A stretch of 64,000 bases of DNA from Paratinospora sagittata (lineage: Eukaryota; Streptophyta; Magnoliopsida; Ranunculales; Menispermaceae). Below the pieces are notes generated by a model. That model was not told the DNA's origin, searched no databases, and worked only from the letters and a program-made list of their open reading frames with translations. The position numbers and the translations under genes were made by a program. Shown in pieces: positions 34,562-45,227 of this stretch; position 1 is the first letter of the stretch; each line of letters opens with the position of its first letter. The stretch covers positions 10,559,001 through 10,623,000 of the forward strand of contig CM069596.1 of NCBI GenBank assembly GCA_035771175.1, written 5' to 3'.

Positions 34562-36037
34562 CTATAGATGAACACCTTCCCCATCACAGCTGGCACCATT
34601 AGAAAAATTCACATCTGAATCCCTATCTGAATCAGAATCCTCTTGTTCCGCCCCCTCAATCCCTAATTCAACGCATAAATCTGAATCTGATTCCCTTTCA
34701 CATCTATCCTCATTTCTCTCAAACCTTTCTTCAAGCATGAAATCTCCATCATTTTTCTCAACATACTCTTTTCTCAAACTACTCCTTTCATCATCTTCTC
34801 TATCCCTCCTCCTAAAACTACTTAATTCTCTATCCAAATTGGCCTTTCTTGGACTCAACAACACCAACTCCGCTAACTTTCTTCTTTCCAAATACAACTC
34901 ATTTGGCTCTATCAACTCCCCTTTCCTATAAGCCTCCCTAAGAAAAACAGTATGAAGTTTCCCATGATTCCCTCTAGTTGAAATATAAAATATCCCCTGA
35001 TGCTGAAGAAGAAACTCCTTCAACTTCTTGGGCAAATCCATTGCCATTCTAAAATGTGCTATCCTTTCTAAACTAAGCTTCTTCTCCACCGTCAACGACA
35101 ATAACTCATGAATCATTGCGACCGCTCTTTTCTCCATTCGCTTCTGCGCTTCAAGCGATCTCAAATCATACCCACTAATATTTTCATAAGGAGACCAATA
35201 TGGCAGCCTTTGCCACTTCCAAACAGCAATCTTATAATATTTACCAATCTTAAAACCAGGTGGGAAATTCACAATAAACGAAAACCGAATATTTTCGGCA
35301 TCAATACCTCTTTCTCTGTACTCGTTCTCCCTCCTCTCCTCAATTGCACAAATTCCCAATCCGGGTTCTCTCTCAACAAGCTCAATGTACTTGGAACGGA
35401 CGTCTGGCGCATCGAACAATCGAAAAAACTCCGGGTTTTTTAGAACTACAGAGTACTCAAAATCCTCAGGAAGCCCGAATTCGAGGCGGGCAATTCGTAC
35501 ATGTTCGAGGCGAAGACGACCCGTATTCGACAACATGAGCAGTTTTCGGAGACGGGTAATGGCGTCGGGGATTTGGGCTTGGAGGGCATGATTTTCTTGA
35601 TCAATTTGAAGTTTTGCTTTCCGGGTAAGACGGCAATAGAGGATTCTTTGTACTGGGTGTTCGAAAACATCGAAGATGTGTGGGAATTTGAGGATAAAGG
35701 CACCGGCTTCGTATTGTTTGAAGCCGAGGCGACGAGATAAGGCGTCGAAGCGGGCTATGGTGAGGGTGTGGTTTGGTTGGGATAGAAGGAGGTCTTGGAT
35801 TTTGAGGGTTTTGCGTATTTTCTTGTAGATTTCCATGTAGTTGTCGTAAGAGTGGTCTCGGACTCTTTGGAGCTTTTTGGGGATTCCTGTGGATTGGGAC
35901 ATTGGTCTTGCTGGTATTGTGAGATTGGAGGGGTGGATTTGATGATGAAGAAGAAGAAGGGGGTTGGTTTTGTTGATGTTGAGAAGAAGAAATGAGAGGT
36001 TGGAGAAGAGTTTGGGATTGGGTAGAAGCAACGGCAT
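34562..36037 (-). CDS. PORR-domain (plant organelle RNA recognition) protein, WTF1 family
   Basis: This is an intron-less 491-codon frame on minus. After a roughly 50-residue Leu/Pro/Asn/Ser-rich N-terminus (likely an organelle transit peptide) comes a complete PORR domain (about residues 57-400). It starts RVRDHSYDNYME and contains GFKQYEAGAFILKFPHIF, LEFGLPEDFEYSVVLKNPEF, PPGFKIGKYYKIAVWKWQ, and the end-of-domain LLQHQGIFYISTRGNHGKLH, followed by REAYRKGELIEPN. The tail (about 400-491) is highly charged and Asp/Glu/Arg/Ser-rich. PORR proteins bind organelle group II introns and act in splicing. I prefer the ATG at 36037; an in-frame ATG at 36100 would add 21 less transit-like residues. Which family member this is (WTF1, WTF9, RPD1-like or other) and which organelle it serves remain open. 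Confidence 0.92.
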   Translation of the reverse strand: MPLLLPNPKLFSNLSFLLLNINKTNPLLLLHHQIHPSNLTIPARPMSQSTGIPKKLQRVRDHSYDNYMEIYKKIRKTLKIQDLLLSQPNHTLTIARFDALSRRLGFKQYEAGAFILKFPHIFDVFEHPVQRILYCRLTRKAKLQIDQENHALQAQIPDAITRLRKLLMLSNTGRLRLEHVRIARLEFGLPEDFEYSVVLKNPEFFRLFDAPDVRSKYIELVEREPGLGICAIEERRENEYRERGIDAENIRFSFIVNFPPGFKIGKYYKIAVWKWQRLPYWSPYENISGYDLRSLEAQKRMEKRAVAMIHELLSLTVEKKLSLERIAHFRMAMDLPKKLKEFLLQHQGIFYISTRGNHGKLHTVFLREAYRKGELIEPNELYLERRKLAELVLLSPRKANLDRELSSFRRRDREDDERSSLRKEYVEKNDGDFMLEERFERNEDRCERESDSDLCVELGIEGAEQEDSDSDRDSDVNFSNGASCDGEGVHL

Positions 36038-36164
36038 TTCTGTGTGTGTTTCACTCGCAAACAGAGTCGAGGATTCGGGGTCGAAGAAAAACAACAGCAA
36101 CTACAGAGAAGGAAGGAATAGTTTCAAACGTAACTATGCTTCATATTTGAAAAAAAAAACCAAC

Positions 36165-36325
36165 AAGGGTTGGTGTGGCTAAGATGCTTGTCACCGGTTC
36201 AAGCCCCCTCGTCCATTTCTTGCAAATTCTCAAAATCTAAAAGAATTAGTTCTGGAAAAAAAAAGAAAAACATCCGCCGGTACCAAAACATCAATTTAAA
36301 AAAAAAAAAAAAAAAAAAAAAACTC
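36165..36325 (+). mobile_element. Possible tRNA-derived SINE remnant with poly(A)
   Basis: TGGCTAAGATG (like a pol III A box) at 36176 and GGTTCAAGCCC (a good B box) at 36198 are followed about 90 bp later by a run of some 24 A (36298-36321). The A-to-B spacing is shorter than in a real tRNA and no cloverleaf forms, so this is not a tRNA gene. A decayed or internally deleted SINE is the simplest reading. Confidence 0.4.
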
Positions 36326-36865
36326 AAAAATATAAATTCAAAAATATTCATTGCTTACTTGGCAAATACACTGAATCATCCAAAAAAAAAAAAAAATCAT
36401 CTTTCACGGTACACACAACAACAACAATATGATTTTTAGTATAATTTTTAGGTAATAAAAATATTATTTTTTTTCTTTTTGATGGGAAAGAGAAATTTAT
36501 TTCTATACTTTTTAATTGTACCAATTTATTTATTTAAAGTATTTTTAGAGAACAGTTAAATAGACCCCGTATATGGACTATCAACACCCTATTTCACTTA
36601 TTTTATGTAATTTCTTAAATACCCTGAATTCAAATTACTAAAATAACCTTTTATTAAAAAAAAAATCTAATTTTTACTTCTTATTCTCACCCTACACCCC
36701 ACTATTCATCTTCTTCTCTAGGCTCCGTTCCAACACCACATTACATTTATCTCGACAGTCTCGAGTGCCCTATACATCGTAGTTGTGAAAAGAACATCAC
36801 GGGAGATAAGTTTTTATTATTTGTGAATGAAAATGTGTGTTTTTTTTTTTAAAAAAATCATTATG
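36326..36865. other. Intergenic, nothing recognised
   Basis: AT-rich sequence with several A- and T-runs and no supported gene. Confidence 0.5.
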
Positions 36866-37240
36866 AAAGTCGGCCTTGCGAGGCCAACCGACCCTTCTTT
36901 GTAAGATCGACCCAGTCCAACTGACCTTTTTATTTATTTATTTATTTATTTTTTGATTTTTACATACCATATTACATTAAGATGTATTTCATGACAATTT
37001 TGTCACGTTTACACTTAATCGGAGCTCATTTGGGCAATAGGGTGCCATACCCCATCCGTACCCCACGTGAGCTTATTTGGGGCACAATGTCCTTCCATCC
37101 AAATTAGCCCGGAATAAGTAAAAACATGTCAAAATTGTCACGAAATGTATCTCAATGCAATGTGGTATGTGATAATGAAAAAACAAAAATGGAAAATAAG
37201 AGGGTCGGCCCTATCGACGAAGCTCGTCCATGGTGACAAA
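36866..37240. repeat. Long inverted repeat (foldback element)
   Basis: The stretch 36961-37013 (ACATACCATATTACATTAAG...ATTTCATGACAATTTTGTCA) is repeated in inverted orientation at about 37120-37172 with roughly 85% identity, around a GC-richer loop of about 105 bp. Outside the arms the pairing resumes in part: CCGACCCTTCTTT near 36889 faces an inverted AGAGGGTCGG near 37200. The whole can fold as a stem of some 50-100 bp. GGTCGGCC-type motifs like those at 42565-42665 occur at both ends. Confidence 0.65.
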
Positions 37241-38100
37241 CTTCATTTTTATCTATTTTTTGTGCAAAACACATTAAAAAACACTCATAAATATTTTATT
37301 TTATGAATAAAAGTGAATAGTAATAAAATAAAAAAAAATCATTAAAACATGCATTGCATACCGATTCAAAGGATCAAATGTCGAAAAATTTTCAAAGACA
37401 ATCAGTGGCAATTCGCTCTAAATGAGGTCCAAATGATGCTTTCCTAACTCCAATATTCTTCGAACTAAAATAAGAAGATGAAAATAGTGGGCTTTAAAGT
37501 TAGAAACTAGGTTTTGGAGAAGAAGAAATGAAGGAAAAGAAGAAGAAGAACTAAGGGTGAGGTACGATTGCGGGAATGATAGTTTAAGAATTTTTTGGTT
37601 TTTGACTTGGATAAAAAGAGTGTATGTATGTTAGGGTGAGGTTATGTTAATGACTGAAGTGTAAATAATTCATTAATGGGGGCTATCCAACGGCTCTTTT
37701 GCTTTTTATTGCCAATGACAAGCTGGCTTGATCAAGCATTTAAGTTATGGTCCAGTTGAGTTTTGGTGTGGTCATTTGTTCTCGAGTTAACAGTTCAGAT
37801 TTCTTTATTTTTTATCCACTTAATTTTGAATGACATGAATGGATTTATTTCATTGAAACAAATACTATAGATTTAAAAAAAAAAAATGCAAGTAAAGACT
37901 TTAGAAAATAGAAATCATAATAATACAGAAGACAAGTTCTGAAAATATGTTTACAAATCATTTCCCTTATTTAAATCTCTACAAATATACGCTCCATCCA
38001 AACTCTTTACAGACTGTGTGCACAAAAGTTGCATCTCATCAAAAAGCTTGAAATATAAAGAATTACATTGAAAAGAATAAGTGACGGTTACAACTGTCAT
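37241..38100. other. Intergenic
   Basis: No supported gene. The part nearest 38.1 kb may be the 3' UTR or downstream region of the ZFWD gene; a stretch at 37.68-37.8 kb is unremarkable. Confidence 0.45.
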
Positions 38101-38271
38101 GGGTCAACAAAACAACCCAAAAATATATGAATAACGAACATCTATTTACACAATGAATGGTTATCAAGTGTTAGTTCAAAGTCATCTTCTTGATCGTCAG
38201 TCAGATCCTCTCAGGTACCAATCTTTCCATATTCACCAGCAGCAAGGAGTAGGAGGAAGCTTCAGAATGTC

Positions 38272-38687
38272 TTATTGAGCAAACTTCCATACTTTAAGTT
38301 CGCCAGCTCCATCACCAGTAAAAAACAACCCACCAACGCCATTTCTGATAACCCGAATCTCTTGCTTGGAAAATATCCTTCCTCTCTCTTTAAACCTGAA
38401 ACACACATACCAGTAATTCTCATCTCATTGTCTGTCCATGCACACATTCTTCATCAAATTAGAGAGACAAGTAATAAAGATGGACACAAATAATTTAAGT
38501 GTTTTGTCTTTGGGTGCAGAACTTACGATGGCAGTTCATAGAAACGGACAACATTGTCGTTACATGAACACATTAACACTGGCTTGGCATCTGCATCAGT
38601 CATGCCATTAAGTGCAAGTACACCCTGTAATAAACAAAGCAATGTGAAGATACAAATAATTAGTAAATCTCTGTAACATGGTCAATA

Positions 38688-38729
<42 letters not shown>

Positions 38730-40673
38730 TCCATAAGTGGCTTACATGTTCTTCAATGTGCGTATAGACTACTTCCAAGCTCCCATTTTTGGTAGCGCCC
38801 CACACCTGCAGAACCAGAACAGAAACTAAATATTAAACAAAGGAAACTTTTTTCTTCTTTTCCTTAGTCTGAATAGGTATTCTTACCTGCCTTATGTTGT
38901 CCTTTTCAGTTCATCCCACCCTAATTTACATATTATCAAAATTAAATAAAACAATCATGTAAGAAACCAACCTTTATTGTTCCATCCAATGAGCTTGATA
39001 AAAGATACTGATCCCAACAAAGAACAAACATAACGACATCTTTGTGTTCAGTCAAGACATGCATACACTGTAGATTCTCGAGGTCCCATACCTGAAAATA
39101 AGTGTAATATGTAATGCCAATGAAAAAATGCAACCCAATAAGATGACAACCTCTGTAACACAGACAATATGATTGTTTACAACACAAGGCTTCAAAGAAG
39201 CATCCCCTATTTAGGTCAAAAACTATGTGCTACCAAAAAAATTGTTTGCAAATAATACACACCAACAACTAAAAGCCAAAAAAATAAAAATAAAAAGATT
39301 GGAGGAAAACAAACTTACTCTAACTGTATGGTCCATGGAGCCAGAGTATAGCCTGTTTGCTCCAACAACTAATGAAACAACAGGAAGATTATGGCCTTTC
39401 AGAGTGGCTGCTGGATCATAGGAGTTGGTCGCAGCATTATATCTCCAAACCAATATATTGCCATCCTGAACAATGAGAATCATATCTTATGCTAAACCCG
39501 ACCTGTCTAAGAAGATAAAAGAGAGTAAGAAGTTAATGACAGGAAATAATGAAAACAATACCTGGGTCCCAGCAAAAAGCATATCACCATTAATGCTAGC
39601 TTCAAGGGAATAAACTTCTCCAACAGGCCCATTCAGATTAAGATCAGTATTGGTTTGACCATTCCAAGCCTGCAATATTCATCATCGTCATTATGTGGAA
39701 AAATAAGTAATATAATTGCATGCATGCCTAGATAAAAAGAAACAATAAAATAAAATGGACATAAAAACAAAACAATAGCATCTCTTCCATAAAAGTGCAG
39801 TTTACCTTGACAACATTTGAAGCCCCAACGAAGACCCAAGGCCCTTCAGTAATCATACAGCCAATTTCACTTCCAAGGTTAACCATATTAGCACACTACA
39901 ATGAAAGAAAGTGTTAGTGGTGTTCAACAAAGAGTCAAAAATAGCTTAAATCAAATCCAAAAGACTACAAGCTTGTAAGTAGGAACCTGTCCAGTGTTAC
40001 AATCCCAAATGCGCACTGTTCCATCTTTGCTTCCTGAAAAAAGCTTATCAGACCCCAGGGGAAGAACAATTCCATTGATGCCCTGTCACAAAAAAAATAA
40101 ATTTAATAAGAAATCATTCAAGAGCAACACCCATAAAAAGAAAAAGAAGATAAACAAGACGTTGCAGTGTAGTTAATCAAAAACAGTAATAATACCAACC
40201 TTCTCGTGTCCTTGGAGCTGTGTTAAGAAAGAGAAGCTATCGCTGATGAACCACTTGTGCTGATATCTACAGCTATCCCCATAAGTGCAATTTCCCTTCA
40301 TCCAATAGTGACAGCACTTGTCCTGAACCTTATTCTGAGGAGCAGGAGGAGGAGCCTTGACTGCTCCATCATCTCGTACCCATTTTGATTTTGAGGGCAG
40401 TTGCCCACGATTAGTGCCTTTCAAATTAGGGTTTGGCTTTTCATTGGAATTAGGGTTTGGCTTTCTGTGCGTAAGTGCTTGAGAAGTAGTAGTAGTAGTA
40501 GAAACTGTGCCATTATTCTTGCTCAACTGTGGCATTTCGGCGTGAAGGAAGGGGCAACGGTATCTATTGCACCTCCCAGCCTGCCAATGATAGCATATTT
40601 TGCGAGATTGAGTAGTAGCAGGTGCCGCTCCCAAACGATAAAAAACTCTCCTGTTTCCAGCAACAACGGCCAT
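38272..40673 (-). CDS. ZFWD: CCCH zinc finger / WD40-repeat protein (ZFWD family), nine coding exons
   Basis: Minus-strand exons, in order: 40673-40200, 40082-39987, 39895-39806, 39669-39562, 39465-39319, 39091-38972, 38805-38746, 38624-38527, 38395-38272. All introns have GT-AG ends and every junction keeps the frame, giving 438 residues, the family's usual length. Two CCCH fingers are visible: C27-x7-C35-x4-C40-x3-H44 and C121-x7-C129-x5-C135-x3-H139. A Pro/Asn/Thr-rich linker joins them, and a WD40 propeller follows from about residue 150 to the end (LQGHEK, SGSKDGTVRIWD, GTQDGNILVWRY, LKGHN, SGSMDHTVRVWD, SLDGTIKVWG, CNDNVVRFY, FTGDGAGELKVWK). CCCH fingers of this kind bind RNA, and the propeller is a protein-docking platform. 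The exact role of the family is not established; nuclear RNA-related functions are likely. The start is the ATG two bases after a good splice acceptor, which implies an intron in the 5' UTR. Confidence 0.93.
38693..38725. repeat. (GA)n microsatellite in intron 7 of the ZFWD gene
   Basis: About 16 perfect GA units lie in the 121-bp intron between exons 7 and 8. On the transcribed strand this is a (TC)n tract, about 20 bases downstream of the exon 7 donor site. Confidence 0.95.
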
Positions 40674-40674
40674 G

Positions 40675-41345
40675 TCTACCAAAAACAAATACACAAAAAC
40701 TCTTATTCAGGATAAAAATCCACCGCAAGCAATTTCTGATGATGAAGAAGAAGCCGCTCTGCCATGAAACACCTAAAACCCTAATCAAGTCCTTGTATCC
40801 GCATCTCAAATCACAAGTTCGCTCAAACTCTAACATAGATGATGAGATGATGGTGGAAATCACTGAGTTTGAAGAACAATATAAACTCAGCCATGAAAAA
40901 CTCTCTTATTCAGGATAAATCCACCACCACCAGTCGTTCCTTCCATGAAACCCCTAAAAACCCAAATCAAATCCTTATATCCGCATCATCTCAAATCACA
41001 AGTTCGCCTAAACTCCAAGATCGATGCGATTAAGGGGGAAACCACAAATTTTGAAGCACAATACACAAACTCACGAAGCGCTGAGAGATCCTTAAACAAT
41101 ATCTTATGGCGAAAAATTCCATAGAAACGATCAAATGAGAAGAAGTAGCAAACCTGAATCGATCGAGAATCAGTTGTAGTATGTGAAGACGATGATGAGC
41201 AGCGACAGAGAGAGATTATTGCGATTCCTCTCAACGTGATCTTCGACCACAACTTCTTCCAAAAAAACCACGAAACAATATGAAGATTTGCAGAGATTTC
41301 AATCACGGCCCTTGAGAAGACGAATCGATGAACTGTCGATAGAAG
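40675..41345 (-). promoter_or_regulatory. ZFWD 5' leader: likely non-coding exon, leader intron, and TATA box just upstream
   Basis: On minus, TATATATAT at 41388-41380 is a good TATA box; transcription would start near 41350. A splice donor CAG|GTTTGC at 41154/41153 and an acceptor GGTAG| at 40676 just before AC-ATG predict a 5' UTR intron of about 478 bp. No alternative coding sequence was found in the leader. This is inferred from signals, not from transcript data. Confidence 0.6.
40701..41090. repeat. ~203-bp tandem duplication within the ZFWD leader intron
   Basis: TCTTATTCAGGATAAA at 40701 recurs at 40904. After each copy the same order of segments follows: CCATGAAAC(A/C)CCTAAAA, ATCAA(G/A)TCCTT(G/A)TATCC, CTCAAATCACAAGTTCGC, and a weaker tail (GAAGAACAATATAAACTCA versus GAAGCACAATACACAAACTC). 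Identity is high in the first 130 bp and lower afterwards. Confidence 0.8.
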
Positions 41346-41394
41346 AAGAAGGCGCTGAAATCTGCTGTGTATATGTGCATATATATAGCTTTTG

Positions 41395-42560
41395 GCTCAC
41401 CTACTTGTTTCTGGAAACTTTCCCTTAAACGCGCAGCGTATTAATCACGCATTACCTTAAACTAAATCTAATCTAAATTTAAGTTTTTATTATTTTTTAA
41501 ACATTAATGATGACCATAATATTAAACTTTGAATTTGTACAAATAAAAATCACGAGCAACAAACTTGTCTATGCATGCTCGTCTGCTACGATTATAAGTA
41601 AAAATGTTATATACATTTAAACCTTAAAGTAATGCATTGTATTAATTGACTATACAAACATTTAAATCACCAATATTTGGTTAATTCGGATGACTTGACA
41701 TTTGTTCTTCTTAAGTGAAGTCGTGAGTTCAAAACTTCATTGTGTATCGAGCTGGAGCTGCAAAGATATATATATATATATACAAAAAAGCCATGTTTCT
41801 ACCGCATTCATTTTCTATCCCAAAATTTAATAATATGTTATCCTTACCCCTACAAACTTTTAGAAACACTCTTTTCATTCTCTCTCTCTCTCATTTCAAG
41901 CATTTTCAGCTCCCTCTTCATTTTTTTCAAATTTTGGCTTAGGGTAATCTTGGGGATGAGAATGAGAATCTTGAAAATTTTCATGTTTATTTCACTATTT
42001 GCATTTTTTTAAAGAGAGAGTGATTCCTGAGAAAGTAGGATTCCCACCCAAAATGGAAAAGTGATTTCCATGAAGATAGATGGTATTCACTTTTCTGGGA
42101 AAGTGATTACCATGAAATTTTTTTTATTTCTTTAAAAGAAAAGGCAAAAAAAGAAAAAAAAACTTAGGACAACCTAAAAAACAAAATAATTATTTCACTT
42201 ACGTTAATATAAATATGATAATTTTTTTTATTAAAAATGATATTTTAATAGAATATATTGATTTTATTAACTTAATGTTAATAATAATAATTTTTTATAT
42301 TTTTATTAAATATTCATTTTATGATTTAAAAAAATAATTGTATTATTATCTTTCATCTTTTATTATTTTTAATAAAAACAATTTCACTATTTTAATTAAA
42401 ATAAAGTTTATTACTATATTATTTGAAAAATATTTTTATTCTAACTTTCTATTATTAATAATAATTTTACATTTTTAAACTATTCATTTTATTATTTTTT
42501 TAAATTATTTTATTATTATTTTTTCATTACAAATAATAAAGAGAGCAGTTAAATAAAAAA
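41395..42560. other. Intergenic; MITE-like GGAAAGTGATTNCCATGA repeat
   Basis: No supported gene. At 42015-42115 there are three variants of GAAAGTGATT(C/T/A)C(C/A)(T/A)GA around AGGATTCCCACCCAAAATGG, the kind of internal repeat found in short plant non-autonomous elements. From 42120 the sequence is extremely AT-rich, with runs of T and A, up to 42540. Confidence 0.4.
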
Positions 42561-42680
42561 TCGAGTTGAAGGTCGGCCCTGCGAGGCCGACCATTATACA
42601 GGAGAGTTGGCCACATAGGGCTGACCTTTCTTTATTACGGTCGGCCACAATTAGCCGACCTTAGTGTAAAAGGGTCGACC
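42560..42680. repeat. GGTCGGCC / GGCCGACC motif cluster
   Basis: GGTCGGCC and GGCCGACC (and variants GTTGGCC, GGGCTGACC, TAGCCGACC, GGTCGACCC) occur in both orientations at about 42570-42675, giving several short hairpins. Related motifs are at both ends of the foldback element at 36.87-37.24 kb. The cluster stands out as a GC-rich island in very AT-rich DNA. Confidence 0.6.
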
Positions 42681-42825
42681 CTTCCATTTATTAAACCTAT
42701 CCAAATTTTTGTGCATGAAATTGTTATTTTATGCATTTGAGTGTATTTGATGTCATTAATGACAATTTTAATTTATTTATTGTCTAATTATAAAATTCTA
42801 CATAATTTCTGGGTGAAGAACTTGC

Positions 42826-43457
42826 AATGGTCATTGATTACACGGAACAGTTCCCCCCCAACAGAGAATTTAGTACACTGGAGAAACTTGTTTTCTGGGT
42901 CCAAGAGGTTGGTAGAAGGAATGGTTTAGTGATCATAATCCAAAATTCAGATGCTAAGGATAATGGTAGGTGAGCCCGGGTCAATTTTGCTTGTGAGAGA
43001 TATGGCCGTCATAAATCAACTGCTAAAAAATCTTCTGTTGGTAAGAAGCCAAACTGGCACGGAGAAGTGCGGATGCCCTTTCTTATTAAATGACAAGAAT
43101 CCTCGAGACGGTGAGTAGACGTTAAAAGTTGCATGTGGCACCCATAACCATGCCGCTGCGAAGTAATTTGAAGGACACTCATACACCGGAAGGTTGAATA
43201 ATGATGTAATAGAAGTCATGGTACAAATGTCAAAGAGTAATGCCCGACCAAAAGACATATTGATGACTTTAAAGGAAAGAAGTGTCAATAATGCATCGAC
43301 ACTGAAGACAATATACAATGCCAGACAAAAGCATAGGTTGTTGGAATATGGAGGCAGATCTCAGATACAACAACTGTTGCACAAGTTAGAGGAAGAGAAG
43401 TACGTTGAGTGGCACAGGTACGAAGAAGGCACTAATGTTGTTGAAGATATATTTTGA
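42826..43457 (+). pseudogene. FAR1-type/MULE transposase N-terminal fragment
   Basis: The translation follows plant FAR1-related Mutator-like transposases: EKLVFWVQEVGRRNGLVIII, a FACERYG...K stretch, then after a frameshift CGCPFLL and VACGTHNHAA (Cys and His positions of the FAR1/WRKY-GCM1 zinc finger). Next come GHSYTGRLNNDVIEVMVQMS, RPKDILMTLKE, TLKTIYNARQKHR, GGRSQIQQLLHKL and YVEWHRY, ending near NVVEDIF and a stop. In-frame stops and at least one frameshift are present. The transposase catalytic core is missing, since gypsy sequence begins directly downstream. Non-functional. Confidence 0.75.
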
Positions 43458-43469
43458 GCTCATCCTGTT

Positions 43470-44866
43470 TTAAACGAAAGAAGTGCCCCACCTGCTGCTA
43501 ATGCCCAACCCAGGCAAAATCAGTAGAACCAAGGGCAACGGAACCAGGGCAGAGCGCTTGCCATCGCTCACAACCACTCCCAGACAACAATGTAGTCGAA
43601 GGTACATTTTTCTTGTTCAATACAATTTTGCATGTCTTGTTCGATTCGGGTGTTACGCATTCCTTTATATCTTCTGCATTGGTAAGGCATTTAAGGTTGC
43701 ATCCTGAATCCACAGACATCACAATCCATGTCACATCACCATTAAGATCGGGTACTGACGTGAATTTGCAGTGTTCTCGATGTGAGCTTCGAATGTGAGA
43801 ACATATAATATATGCAGATCTCTTTGTGATAGATATTGAAGAATTTGACATCATCCTTGGCATGGACTGGCTCGCACCTCTGAATGCAAAGATCGATTGT
43901 ATGAAAAAGTAAGTTCAGTTATCCTTGCCTACTGGAGAGTTTGTCAAGATTCGGGGAACGAGGAAATGGATACACAACTCGACTGTTGCACTTCTCAAGG
44001 CACGACTTTGAGCTCTTTCCATTGGTGATGACAATAAATCATCAACATTGTACCCTCTCGAAGTACATGATGTCTCGATAATATCTGAATTTCCAACGAT
44101 TTTTCTAAATGACCTTCCTGGTTTACCTCCGGTTAGGAAATTCGATTTTAAGATCAAACTCATACCTGGGATCGGGCCTATCTCAATTCCACCATACAAA
44201 ATGTCAAATGTCGAGTTGGTTGAGTTGGACAAGCAACTGAAGGAATTGGAGAAAAATGGCTTCATCAGAAAAAGTTCATCACCTTGGGGCACTCTAGTTC
44301 TGTTTGTTTACAAAAAGGATGGTTCGTTACGATTTTGCATTGACCATCACAAGTTGAATAACGCCACCATCAAAAACATATACCCATTACCCAAGATCGA
44401 TGACTTGTTCGACCAACTTAGAGATGCCAAGTACTTCTCTAAGATTGATTTACGATCCGGTTACCATCAACTCCGGATCAGAGAGTCGGACATTAATAAA
44501 ACGACTTTCAAAACTCAGTACGGTCATTACGAGTTCTTGGTTATGTTGTTTGGTTTAACAAATGCACCTGCAGCGTTCATGGATTTGATGAACCGCATCT
44601 TCAGGTTATACTTAGACCGATTTGTGGTGGTCTTTGAGGATGATATCTTGATATATTCCTCAACCGAGAAAGACCATAAGATACATCTGAGGATTGTCCT
44701 CCAGACCTTGAAAAGCTACCAGTTGTATGCAAAGTTGAGTAAGTGCGAATTTTGGGCAAAACGAGTTCAATTCCTAGGCCATGTGGTTTTGAGCAATGGC
44801 ATTGAGGTGGATCCTTCAAGGGTTGAAGCGGTTTTAAACTGGAAGCAGCAACCATACGAGTCATAA
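43470..44866 (+). pseudogene. Ty3/gypsy protease and reverse transcriptase fragment
   Basis: A protease with FDSGVTHSFIS (active site D-S-G) at about 43.63 kb is followed by DIILGMDWL (43.85 kb). An uninterrupted 272-codon RT frame then runs 44048-44866 ([59 protein letters not shown], and ILIYS, then QFLGHVV). The catalytic box reads FEDD where FIDD is usual, so the residue before the catalytic Asp pair is abnormal. The RNase H, integrase and chromodomain are missing: the sequence stops at about 44.86 kb. The family resembles Del/Tekay chromoviruses. Upstream it abuts the FAR1 fragment. Confidence 0.85.
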
Positions 44867-45227
44867 AAATTCTAAGATTATCCTCGGTAAATATCCTGAT
44901 CTAACGTCTGATAGCAATCTTATGTATTTAAACTCTTTCGCTTAGTCTTTTCGACTATTATCCAAATTCGTGTGTCCTATACTACATGAATTTGGTAATA
45001 AGGGTTTCAACCAAGTTAAGTTGTATGAACATGGTCTCTATAAAATATTGATGGGAGAGGAGTTCACTAATAGTATCGTCTAAATTTACACGTCCCACAC
45101 AAGGTTGTGGGCTTTCTTACTTCCACGTTTTATTTAGTATCTTCCAATTTTATTGTGTCCCATACCACTCCAAAGTTAGTGATACAACAGAAAAAAATGG
45201 TTGCAAGTCGGCCCACCAAACATAGTC
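44867..45227. other. Unassigned stretch after the gypsy fragment
   Basis: No coding sequence recognised. It may be an untranslated part of one of the neighbouring elements. Confidence 0.4.

Noticed and set aside
35108..35740. Plus-strand frames of 64-111 codons at 35.1-35.7 kb
   Set aside because: Antisense shadows of the PORR gene.
36165..36215. tRNA gene suggested by GGTTCAAGCCC
   Set aside because: The A-to-B box distance is too short and no cloverleaf can be drawn; it is followed by a poly(A) run as in a SINE.
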